From Dehalococcoidia bacterium (lineage in GTDB: Bacteria > Chloroflexota > Dehalococcoidia > GIF9 > AB-539-J10): a DNA stretch of 9,545 nucleotides. The notes beneath the pieces are model-generated. The model did not search any database and was not told where the DNA came from. It saw nothing but the letters and a program-made list of their open reading frames with translations. Shown piece by piece: positions 1 through 5,687 of this stretch (its first letter is position 1; each line of letters starts with the position of its first letter). The DNA is taken from positions 1 through 9,545 of the forward strand of contig JAUWGN010000026.1 in assembly GCA_030606385.1 (NCBI GenBank), given 5' to 3'. The position numbers and the translations under genes are program-made.

Positions 1-732
1 GCGATTGTCGGCTGGCGTGTTTCCTTACCCGCCTTAAGGTTAAGGGCGGACTATTTATCTATATCGGTTTTAGCTTTTGGCGAGATATTGAGGTTGTCTG
101 TCAAGTCTGAGGTCGGGCTTGCTGGGGGGGATTGGGGGATGAGGGTTGCTCCGATTTTTCCGTGGATGGGCTCTGAGCTTATTTATCGTTTAGAGAACAT
201 AGGGTTAGTTTTCATTTGTTTGCTAATCTGCTTTGTTGTAGCTCAATTATTGGCTAATTCTCCTTATGGCAGGGTGGTGCGTGCTATAAGGGAAGATGAG
301 ATTGCTGCTGAAGCGTTAGGTAAAGACAGGGCCAAATATAAAGCTCAAATATTTATGTTGGGTTCAGCTATGGCAGGATTAGCTGGTGGACTTTTTGCTC
401 AGTATCTTCAGTACGTCGTTCCTGGCATGTTTATGCCTATGGTCACATTTACAGTCTGGATAATGGTTTTTTTGGGAGGTCCAGCCAACAACTGGGGGGC
501 ATTGCTGGGTGCTGGGTTGGTGGAGCTTTTCGATAGGGGGGCTAACATAGCCAAAGACTATTTAGTTTTGCCCGTTGACCCCAGCAGCTTGCAGTATATT
601 CTATTTGGTGCTTTAATCATCTTTGTTTTATTTTATAGACCACAGGGCTTGTTAAAGGAAAGTCCGATTAAGACAAAGGCACTGGAGGTAGCTCGTTATG
701 AAAGAAGCGTTGCTAAGGATAAGGGAAGTTAG
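1..732 (+). CDS. livM: Branched-chain amino acid ABC transporter permease LivM (5' truncated by window)
   Basis: This is the C-terminal ~243 residues of a LivM-type inner-membrane permease, one half of the pore of the HAAT/Liv importer. The frame is open from base 1, and the codons before the first possible internal start (TTG at 88) already encode typical LivM sequence (LRLRADYLSISVLAFGEILRL), so the gene begins upstream of the window. The cytoplasmic ABC-docking loop is visible as RAIREDEIAAEALGKDRAKYK, followed by hydrophobic segments (FMLGSAMAGLAGGLFAQYL, VTFTVWIMVFLGG, LQYILFGALIIFVLFY) and the usual YRPQGLL ending. LivH would be expected upstream. The last 35 bases overlap, in another frame, a remnant of a livG start (698-781). 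The family call is very firm; specificity for leucine/isoleucine/valine rather than another amide or amino acid cannot be read from the sequence. Confidence 0.95.
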   Translation, partial: AIVGWRVSLPALRLRADYLSISVLAFGEILRLSVKSEVGLAGGDWGMRVAPIFPWMGSELIYRLENIGLVFICLLICFVVAQLLANSPYGRVVRAIREDEIAAEALGKDRAKYKAQIFMLGSAMAGLAGGLFAQYLQYVVPGMFMPMVTFTVWIMVFLGGPANNWGALLGAGLVELFDRGANIAKDYLVLPVDPSSLQYILFGALIIFVLFYRPQGLLKESPIKTKALEVARYERSVAKDKGS

Positions 733-781
733 CAAGCATTTCGGTGTTTATCTCTTCATCTTTATGTGGCCCCTTGACTAA
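698..781 (+). pseudogene. Truncated livG 5' end (remnant of a second livG)
   Basis: An ATG at 698 inside the end of livM opens a 27-codon frame whose first 16 residues, MKEALLRIREVSKHFG, match 14 of 16 residues at the start of the intact livG at 875 (MEEALLGIREVSKHFG). At DNA level the 48 aligned bases agree at 40. Seven codons differ and five of those differences are synonymous. The similarity ends after GGT GTT TAT, and the frame runs into unrelated sequence and stops at TAA 779-781. The ATG overlaps the livM stop as livM-livG pairs often do. I infer that this is what is left of the livG that originally followed this livM, now followed by a second, diverged livG. The peptide has no Walker motifs and cannot be a functional ATPase. 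Confidence 0.8.
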
Positions 782-787
782 AGGGGC
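769..787 (+). other. Perfect hairpin between livG remnant and livG
   Basis: GCCCCTT (769-775) and AAGGGGC (781-787) form a perfect 7-bp GC-rich stem with a 5-base loop, extendable by a G-U pair. It lies just past the end of the livG remnant homology. No T-tract follows directly (the next bases are TGCGTAAACC), so it is a poor intrinsic terminator. It could act as an RNA processing or stability element, or as partial attenuation before the promoter downstream. Confidence 0.45.
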
Positions 788-810
788 TGCGTAAACCTAT
801 CCCTCCAAAT

Positions 811-841
811 TTTACTTATTTTTGTGTATATCATATATAAT
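811..841 (+). promoter_or_regulatory. Candidate sigma70 promoter for livG-livF
   Basis: A consensus TATAAT lies at 836-841, 33 bases before the livG ATG. The best -35 is TTTACT at 811-816 (4 of 6) with a long 19-bp spacer. The surrounding bases are AT-rich, unlike the genes on either side. A local promoter makes sense because the livM-livG junction is broken by 142 bp of non-coding sequence. Evidence is motif only; the -35 is weak. Confidence 0.45.
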
Positions 842-874
842 GTGAGACTCATCGAAGAAGAGGATTAGCCGATA

Positions 875-1639
875 ATGGAAGAAGCATTGTTAGGAATAAG
901 AGAAGTTAGCAAGCACTTTGGTGGGGTTTACGCTGTCAATGAAGTAGATCTGGACATCGAGGAAGGCGGCATTTGGGGTTTGGTGGGTCCTAATGGCAGT
1001 GGTAAAACCACTTTATTCAACACCATTCTTGGTCTTTACAAGCCTGACCATGGTGCCATTTACTTCAACGGTAAGTGTATCAGCAATCTCGCTCCTCATA
1101 ACGTTTATGGGGAAGGAGTGGTGAATTCATTCCAGTTACCCCGGCTTTTTAATCGAATGAGTGTTCTTGATAACATGCTGGTGGCAGCACGAGGTCACCA
1201 GGGCGACAAGTGCCTGTATAGCCTTTTCTGGAGAAAAAGCTGGCAGAAGCAAGAAGAGGGTCTGATTGAGGAAGCTTTAGATATTCTCAGACTCGTGGAC
1301 TTGGAGAGGTGGGCTTTTTCCTTTGCTGGCGAGCTTTCCGGTGGGCAAAGGAAGCTCCTCGAAGTTGGCAGAGGGCTTATGGCGAAGCCCAGACTTTTGC
1401 TTTTAGACGAGCCAGCAGCGGGAATAAATCCCGCATTAGGTAAGAGCATATTTCAAAAGCTAAAGGATTTTTCTCGTAATGGCACAACCTTTTTCATTGT
1501 GGAACACCGCCTGGAGATATTATTCGAGTTCGCTAACTGGGTTTATGTCATGGATAAGGGTAGGATCGTAGCTCAAGGGGAGCCTCATGAGGTGGTTGAT
1601 AGTCCTGCCTTTTATGAAGCATATTTAGGAGAAGGGTAA
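875..1639 (+). CDS. livG: Branched-chain amino acid ABC transporter ATP-binding protein LivG
   Basis: This is one of the two cytoplasmic ATPases of the Liv importer, 254 aa, the normal family length. Visible motifs are Walker A GPNGSGKTT (38-46, Lys44), Q-loop Gln87 in NSFQLPRLF, ABC signature LSGGQ (154-158), Walker B LLLLDEP (Asp178, catalytic Glu179) and the switch His211 in FIVEH. The AGINP sequence after Walker B and the ending that matches the LivG C-terminal extension (EGEPHEVV-like, here QGEPHEVVDSPAFYEAYLGEG) separate it from LivF. The ATG at 875 is preceded by AAGAGGA (858-864), a slightly distant ribosome site. The gene is set 142 bp behind livM with its own candidate promoter, and a truncated second copy of its 5' end lies at 698-781. 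livF follows after one base. Confidence 0.96.
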   Translation: MEEALLGIREVSKHFGGVYAVNEVDLDIEEGGIWGLVGPNGSGKTTLFNTILGLYKPDHGAIYFNGKCISNLAPHNVYGEGVVNSFQLPRLFNRMSVLDNMLVAARGHQGDKCLYSLFWRKSWQKQEEGLIEEALDILRLVDLERWAFSFAGELSGGQRKLLEVGRGLMAKPRLLLLDEPAAGINPALGKSIFQKLKDFSRNGTTFFIVEHRLEILFEFANWVYVMDKGRIVAQGEPHEVVDSPAFYEAYLGEG

Positions 1640-1640
1640 A

Positions 1641-2369
1641 ATAGAACCTGTCTTTGCCGTCAAAAATATCAATGCTGGCTACGGTGATGTCGTTATTGTC
1701 CATGATGTCTCTGTGAAGGTAGATGAAGGTGAGATTGTGGCTATTGTTGGTCCTAACGGTAGCGGTAAGTCAACCTTGCTCAAAAGCATTCTTGGCTTCG
1801 CCCGGTTGTTTCAAGGCAAAGTATTGTACTGCGGGAAGGATATCACTGGCGTAGTATCTGATCGGGCAATAAAGATGGGTATAGGTTATGTTCCTCAGGT
1901 AAACAATATTTTTCCTAACCTCACTATAAGTGAAAACTTAGATATGGGAGCCTATCACAGGAAAGGAAGAGCTTCCGTGAAGGCTGGCATGAGGGAGATT
2001 TTTGAGATGTTTCCTGAGCTCGAGGTGAGGAAAAATGCTTTGGCGGAGAATTTAAGCGGTGGTGAAAGGCAGATGTTAGCCATAGCCAGAGCTATGATGG
2101 CACAGCCCAAAGTTCTATTGCTTGATGAGCCGTTGGCTTCCTTGTCTCCTAAGCCGGTTTCAGTCATCTTATCCAAACTAGAAAAGATAAGGGAGACAGG
2201 CACAGCTATAATAATAGTGGAACAAAGTGTCAAGAAAGCTTTAAGTGTCTCCAGTCGAGGCTATGTTCTGGTTGAGGGCACCTGTGCTATGGAAGGCGAA
2301 GCTAGTTCTCTATTTGCTGAAGAATCTTCCAAGCAGCGATATTTAGGTTTAGAGGCTAAAGGGTATTGA
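1641..2369 (+). CDS. livF: Branched-chain amino acid ABC transporter ATP-binding protein LivF, with apparent ATA start
   Basis: This is the second Liv ATPase. Homology clearly begins before the first standard start codon (GTG 1713): the codons from 1641 read EPVFAVKNINAGYGDVV, including the A-loop Tyr14 that stacks on ATP adenine. The frame is closed by TAG at 1626-1628, and no ATG, GTG or TTG lies between there and the homologous region. ATA at 1641 sits one base after the livG stop, with GGAG (1628-1631) and AAGGG (1632-1636) correctly placed as ribosome site, so I place the start there (242 aa, usual LivF length). Starting at GTG 1713 would give 218 aa lacking the first strand and A-loop. 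Numbered from 1641: Walker A GPNGSGKST 37-45 (Lys43), Q-loop Gln86, signature LSGGE 138-142, Walker B LLLDEP 159-164, and VEQ (Gln195) in place of the switch histidine, which is usual in LivF. A sequencing error ATG to ATA is possible. Confidence 0.88.
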   Translation: MEPVFAVKNINAGYGDVVIVHDVSVKVDEGEIVAIVGPNGSGKSTLLKSILGFARLFQGKVLYCGKDITGVVSDRAIKMGIGYVPQVNNIFPNLTISENLDMGAYHRKGRASVKAGMREIFEMFPELEVRKNALAENLSGGERQMLAIARAMMAQPKVLLLDEPLASLSPKPVSVILSKLEKIRETGTAIIIVEQSVKKALSVSSRGYVLVEGTCAMEGEASSLFAEESSKQRYLGLEAKGY

Positions 2370-2394
2370 CACGGATTTAGCCGCTCGGCATAAT
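2366..2394 (+). promoter_or_regulatory. Strong sigma70-type promoter overlapping the livF stop, serving livK
   Basis: A perfect TTGACA (2366-2371) shares its bases with the livF TGA stop, and CATAAT (2389-2394, 5 of 6) follows after exactly 17 bp. Predicted transcription starts near 2401, giving livK a leader of about 30 bases that ends in the strong ribosome site AAAGGGAGGT (2416-2425). Receptors of ABC importers are commonly made in excess over the membrane complex, which a separate promoter would provide. Confidence 0.75.
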
Positions 2395-2429
2395 TAGCCA
2401 ATAAATTTCAGACGTAAAGGGAGGTAAAA

Positions 2430-3602
2430 ATGGTTAAGAAGGTGTTAATGGTAATGGCCGTCTTGGCTCTTCTCATCCCGGCGGTAGCCTGTGGGCCTAG
2501 CCCGGCTGAAACAATCAAGATAGGCTGTGTATTGGAGCTCAGTGGAGAATTAGCTCCAATGGGGGGAAGGATGCTGGATGGTGCCAGGATGGCAGTTGAG
2601 GAGATCAATGCTGCTGGTGGGGTGCTGGGGAAAGAAGTGGAATTAGTGGAAGAGGATGGAGCTACAGACCCAGACAAAGGCTTTGACAGAGTTAAGAAGC
2701 TGGTTGAGATAGACGGGGTACAAGTAATTGTCGGTCCTATGATCACCCCAACGTCCGAGCTTTCAATCCCATATGCCAAGGAGCACAAAATCCCCTTAAT
2801 AACGATGTCAGCTACAGGGGTTCCGCTTTCTGAGTTAGAGGGGACAGAGTGGTACTTCCGTACCTGCCTGCGTGACGATGCTCAAGGACTGGTATTAGCG
2901 GACATCATCATGGATAAAGGCTATACCAGGTTGGCTACCATTGTATTGGATAATACCTATGGCATAGGCTTGGAGGAATATACTGTTGATGGACTTGAAG
3001 CGGCAGGATGGGAGGGAGAACATGTGCAAGCGATACACTACGATATCACTAAGAAGGATTATCGCAGCGAGCTAGAGGTAATTTCGGCTAACAACCCAGA
3101 TGTGGTTCTGGCGGTTACCTACGCTAGTGATGGCATCATAATTTTTAAGCAGGCTCTAGATATGGGCTTGGATGAAATTGCCTGGCTTGGCTGCGATGGT
3201 AATTACGGCTCAGGTCTATTTGAAGAAGCGGGGAGTGCTGAGTTCATGGAGAAGGCCATTGTTGCTGGAACCAGAACTATTGGCACAGGACCACTTTATG
3301 AACAGTTTGTTCCGGCATATACTGCGAAGTTTGGCGAGCCTCCCGAAACTTACTGCGATACTACCTATGATGCGGTATGGGCAGCAGCCAAGGCAATAGA
3401 GGCAGCCGGCGTCTATGACGGCCAGGCGATAAAAGATGCCTTGGTCGAGCTGGAATTTGAAGGTGCCACTGGTCCCCTCTCGTTCAATGAATTAGGCGAT
3501 CGTGCCTCCGGTGCCTTCGAGGTTTGGGAAGTGGTGGAGGATCCTACCACTGAGACGGGTTATGCAAATGCTCAGATAGAGGTAATTGCCTGGAGTATGT
3601 AA
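2430..3602 (+). CDS. livK: Branched-chain amino acid ABC transporter substrate-binding lipoprotein (Peripla_BP_6 type)
   Basis: This 390-aa type I periplasmic-binding-fold receptor captures the ligand outside the membrane and delivers it to LivHM-GF. The N-terminus is a lipoprotein signal: KK at 3-4, a hydrophobic stretch VLMVMAVLALLI, then AVAC with lipidated Cys21. The mature part starts with the family strand IKIGCVLELSGELAPMG, followed by the AVEEINAAGGVLGKEVELV helix-strand pair, the IVGPMITPTSELSIPYAKEHKIPLIT segment that lines the ligand site, and the C-terminal lobe with YDAVWAAAKAIEAA. GGAGG (2420-2424) five bases before ATG fixes the start. It is transcribed behind livF and probably also from the promoter at 2366-2394, and it is followed by a terminator hairpin. 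The ligand could be Leu/Ile/Val, another amino acid, urea or an aromatic compound; the fold alone does not decide. Confidence 0.93.
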   Translation: MVKKVLMVMAVLALLIPAVACGPSPAETIKIGCVLELSGELAPMGGRMLDGARMAVEEINAAGGVLGKEVELVEEDGATDPDKGFDRVKKLVEIDGVQVIVGPMITPTSELSIPYAKEHKIPLITMSATGVPLSELEGTEWYFRTCLRDDAQGLVLADIIMDKGYTRLATIVLDNTYGIGLEEYTVDGLEAAGWEGEHVQAIHYDITKKDYRSELEVISANNPDVVLAVTYASDGIIIFKQALDMGLDEIAWLGCDGNYGSGLFEEAGSAEFMEKAIVAGTRTIGTGPLYEQFVPAYTAKFGEPPETYCDTTYDAVWAAAKAIEAAGVYDGQAIKDALVELEFEGATGPLSFNELGDRASGAFEVWEVVEDPTTETGYANAQIEVIAWSM

Positions 3603-3610
3603 GCGGCAGT

Positions 3611-3630
3611 AGCGATTATCGCTGATCGCT
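3611..3630 (+). other. Small hairpin downstream of livK
   Basis: AGCGAT (3611-3616) pairs perfectly with ATCGCT (3625-3630). An overlapping ATCGCT at 3618-3623 offers an alternative tight pairing, so the segment is a short interleaved palindrome. It lies 9 bases after the livK stop and may protect the mRNA 3' end or contribute to termination together with the larger hairpin that follows. Confidence 0.35.
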
Positions 3631-3643
3631 ATTTGAGCAGCGG

Positions 3644-3682
3644 AGTGCTATCACACTGTAGTTGTGGTAGCACTTTGCTTTA
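3644..3682 (+). terminator. Intrinsic terminator of the liv operon
   Basis: AGTGCTATCACA (3644-3655) pairs with TGTGGTAGCACT (3663-3674) as a 12-bp stem with a single U-G pair and a 7-base loop. The trailing sequence is T-rich though interrupted (TTTGCTTTAT). It lies 42 bases after the livK stop and directly before the next gene, which suits the end of the liv transcription unit; read-through into the downstream metallohydrolase is possible. Confidence 0.7.
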
Positions 3683-3691
3683 TCACGCGTG

Positions 3692-4588
3692 ATGGTGGAA
3701 AGAGAAGACGTGGCAGAAATTGGCGAGCTGAATAGTCTGAAGATTACAGTCTTGACGGAGGATTCCGTACTTTATGAAAGTCATTATCTAGGGCAACACG
3801 GAGTTTCCTTTCTTCTGGAAGGGGCAAAAGGCTCCGATGTAATGAGGATCCTGGTTGATGTGGGTCAAAATTCGCAGGCTCTTCTTAACAACATGAAACT
3901 CATGAATATCGCGCCCTCGATTATTGATGCTGTTGTTCTAACCCATTGCCATTATGACCATACACAGGGAGTAACAAGGATGCTCAAAGAAATAGGCAGA
4001 AGGGATATCCAGGTAATCGCTCATCGGGACATCTTTCGACTGAATTTCGTTACCGAGCCTTATCTCAGGCATGTGGGCATTATGCCCGGCGATTCCAGAG
4101 AGGAGATAGAAAAAGCTGGCGGCAGCCTTCTTCTAACTAGAGACCCTGTGAATCTCATGTCGGGGATTACCACCACCGGAGAGGTGAAAAGGCAAACTGA
4201 CTTCGAGCAAGTAGGGATAGCGCTGAAGACGATAGAGGGTGGGGAAGTCGTAGATGACCAGATGCTCGATGATATATCAGTCGTGGCAAATGTTAACGGG
4301 AAGGGTCTGGTGATTGTAACCGGTTGTAGCCATGCTGGAATTGTTAATATTGCCAGGCACGCCATGGAGTTGACTGGCTGCGAGAAAATAGAGGGTATTA
4401 TTGGCGGTCTGCATCTTGTGGATGCATCCGATGTCAGGATAAAAAGAACAGGTGAAGAACTTGCTAAGTTGAACCCAAAATGGATATGTGTCGGTCATTG
4501 CACAGGATTTAAAGCACAAGTGGAGCTTTACCTCGCCTTTAGAGAAAGGTTTTCCCCACTACAGACAGGGATGCAATTTGAGATTTAA
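3692..4588 (+). CDS. Metallo-beta-lactamase-fold metallohydrolase, COG1237 type
   Basis: A 298-aa cytoplasmic protein of the metallo-beta-lactamase superfamily, closest in layout to the COG1237 group, which includes archaeal enzymes linked to dihydropterin and methanopterin synthesis. Seen in order (numbered from ATG 3692): HxHxDH as THCHYDH (His85, His87, Asp89, His90), the third ligand region GCSHAG (His214), GGLHLV (His241) and VGHCTG (His269). The GCSHAGI...GGLH...HCTG series sets it apart from glyoxalase II or RNase Z. No signal peptide is visible. The start is uncertain: GTG 3689, ATG 3692 and GTG 3695 are adjacent with no ribosome site, while GTG 3710 has a GGTGGAAAGAG stretch upstream. 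It begins 18 bases after the liv terminator stem and converges on the deacetylase gene with 12 bases between stops. The substrate is unknown. Confidence 0.85.
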   Translation: MVEREDVAEIGELNSLKITVLTEDSVLYESHYLGQHGVSFLLEGAKGSDVMRILVDVGQNSQALLNNMKLMNIAPSIIDAVVLTHCHYDHTQGVTRMLKEIGRRDIQVIAHRDIFRLNFVTEPYLRHVGIMPGDSREEIEKAGGSLLLTRDPVNLMSGITTTGEVKRQTDFEQVGIALKTIEGGEVVDDQMLDDISVVANVNGKGLVIVTGCSHAGIVNIARHAMELTGCEKIEGIIGGLHLVDASDVRIKRTGEELAKLNPKWICVGHCTGFKAQVELYLAFRERFSPLQTGMQFEI

Positions 4589-4600
4589 TTTGTAGAGAGC

Positions 4601-5344
4601 TTACTCTAGCCCTTTCAGGAAGGACTTCACGTTCTTGCCCAAATCGGGGATGTAATAGCCACCTTCTAGTAAAGCAAATCTTCTTCCCTTGCAGGATTTA
4701 GCTGCCTCCCTTATCATGCTGCCTATTGTCTTGTAGTCCTCAGTCTTCAAGCTTCTTCCCCAATCCTTCTCATAGGTATCAAATCCAGCGCTGACCCCAA
4801 TAATGTCATAGCCCATTACTTTTCCTAGGCTTTCGCTTAGCTGAGCTAAGTATTCTTGCCTTTCCTGGCATACCATGTTCAAAAATATGACATTCTCGTT
4901 GTTGCCTAAGATATTATAGGTACCATTGCCGTAATGAAGGTCAATATCGACTATCAAGGCTTTATTTATCTTTTTATCCTGAATTAATTTTGTGATAGCG
5001 ATAGCCATGTTGTTGAAAAAGCAAAAGCCGCCATTGCAGTCTCTGCCAGCATGGTGTCCTGGTGGCCTTATTAGACCAAAGGCGGGCTCATTTAGAGCAA
5101 TCTGAGCGGCTTTTATCGCCCCGCCAGTAGCTAGGCTGGCTACTTCAAAAACAAGTGCATCCCTTTTCACTGAGTCGATCAAAGATTGAGTATGAACCAG
5201 GAGAAGATCCTCCTCAGCGGCAGGTTCAGGCTGGACGAATTCATAACCCTTCAGTGCCTCAAGAATGTTCTCTATCCTTCCCGCGTTAGATGCCGGGTCA
5301 TAGGTATAAACCCGCTTGTATTTCTCATGAGATACTATCTTCAT
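4601..5344 (-). CDS. Compact histone-deacetylase-family (AcuC/HDAC fold) hydrolase
   Basis: A predicted Zn-dependent deacetylase of the arginase/HDAC fold, in bacteria acting on acetylated proteins or small amides such as acetylpolyamines. Numbered from ATG 5344: the catalytic His pair in RPPGHHA (97-98), GGFCFFNN after it, zinc ligands Asp135 and His137 in DIDLHYGNGT, the third ligand Asp189 in SAGFD, and the transition-state Tyr230 in LEGGY. All key residues are present, so activity is plausible. At 247 aa it is clearly shorter than usual (about 300-380). The stretch between the DxH ligands and the third Asp is only about 51 residues, where human HDAC8 has near 87. Shortening is therefore in surface loops rather than the core. 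A TTG at 5350 is an alternative start; ATG gives the family-like MKIV opening. No strong ribosome site is seen. Divergent from plsX across a repeat-bearing spacer. Confidence 0.9.
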   Translation of the reverse strand: MKIVSHEKYKRVYTYDPASNAGRIENILEALKGYEFVQPEPAAEEDLLLVHTQSLIDSVKRDALVFEVASLATGGAIKAAQIALNEPAFGLIRPPGHHAGRDCNGGFCFFNNMAIAITKLIQDKKINKALIVDIDLHYGNGTYNILGNNENVIFLNMVCQERQEYLAQLSESLGKVMGYDIIGVSAGFDTYEKDWGRSLKTEDYKTIGSMIREAAKSCKGRRFALLEGGYYIPDLGKNVKSFLKGLE

Positions 5345-5377
5345 ACCCAACTATTTTACCACGTTAGCCAGTTATTC

Positions 5378-5395
5378 CAATCAATACCTTGATTG
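5378..5395. promoter_or_regulatory. 18-bp perfect palindrome upstream of the HDAC gene (operator candidate)
   Basis: CAATCAA (5378-5384) and TTGATTG (5389-5395) are perfect inverted half-sites around a TACC centre, 34 bases before the deacetylase ATG and downstream of its candidate -10. The size and symmetry fit a dimeric repressor site or a short 5'-UTR hairpin. There is no further evidence. Confidence 0.35.
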
Positions 5396-5423
5396 TGCTC
5401 TAGCTCAGGTAGATAGGTGACAT

Positions 5424-5429
5424 ATTATA
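5424..5429 (-). promoter_or_regulatory. Candidate -10 element for the HDAC gene
   Basis: Read on the minus strand the bases 5429-5424 are TATAAT, about 80 bases before the deacetylase start. No good -35 is found at 16-18 bp (best reads AGTATT), so this is a weak prediction. The element sits at the outer edge of the imperfect inverted repeat centred on 5505. Confidence 0.3.
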
Positions 5430-5454
5430 TGTTTATAACACTAAGAAATACTTC

Positions 5455-5554
5455 CTTGTCATTGCGAGCGAAGCGTGGCAATCCTTGTTCCGAGCGAAAG
5501 CGAGGAATCTCGCTTTGAGATTGCTTCGTCGTTAACACTCCTCGCAATGACAAG
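5455..5554. repeat. Palindromic MITE/REP-like repeat (CATTGCGAG family)
   Basis: The 100-bp element begins with CTTGTCATTGCGAG (5455-5468) and ends with its exact reverse complement (5541-5554). Inside, a second perfect hairpin AAAGCGAG-GAAT-CTCGCTTT (5497-5516) occupies the centre, and the arms carry degenerate copies of the same GCGAAGC/GCAATC theme. Looser symmetry continues outside: ATATG...ACACTA (5427-5443) is mirrored by TAGTGT...CATAT (5563-5580). No ORF fits, so any mobility would depend on a transposase elsewhere. Repeats beginning GTCATTGCGAGCGAAGC are, from general knowledge, dispersed in many bacterial genomes and assemblies. Only one copy is in this window, so the mobile nature is inference. 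It sits between two divergent genes. Confidence 0.8.
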
Positions 5555-5596
5555 AGACGAGTTAGTGTCACTAATCATATGAACGAGTACAGATTG

Positions 5597-5628
5597 TTGA
5601 CAAAGATGGTATAATAGGCAACTAATTT
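5597..5628 (+). promoter_or_regulatory. Promoter region of plsX
   Basis: Two overlapping readings exist. TGGTATAAT (5607-5615) is a consensus extended -10 that needs little -35 contact and would start transcription near 5622. Alternatively, the perfect TTGACA at 5597-5602 can pair with ACTAAT (5621-5626, 4 of 6) at 18 bp. TTGACA and TATAAT here are only 7 bp apart and cannot work together. Both readings predict a plsX leader of about 55-66 bases. Confidence 0.6.
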
Positions 5629-5687
5629 ACAAGGTATGGTTTTGATGTACAGTTTAAAGTCCTAGTGTCAAGCAAGGAAGAGTAGAA

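Noticed and set aside
2408..2788. 126-aa minus-strand open frame over livK
   Set aside because: Antisense to a firmly identified gene, Ser/Thr/Pro-rich as reverse-frame shadows are, with no ribosome site or family match.
4593..4608. TAGAG/CTCTA hairpin as a two-way terminator between the metallohydrolase and HDAC genes
   Set aside because: The stem is only 5 bp with an AT-rich end, overlaps the HDAC stop, and has no T-run on either side; too weak to annotate.
5455..5554. CRISPR array
   Set aside because: The repeats are two inverted arms of one palindrome, not direct repeats with regular spacers, and no cas gene is nearby.
5597..5615. TTGACA and TATAAT both perfect before plsX, as one promoter
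   Set aside because: They are only 7 bp apart, far from the 16-18 bp needed. Each must work with another element (extended -10, or ACTAAT at 18 bp).
5636..5665. 9-codon ATG ORF in the plsX leader
   Set aside because: Too short, with its AAGG directly against the ATG and no coupling to plsX; not distinguishable from chance.
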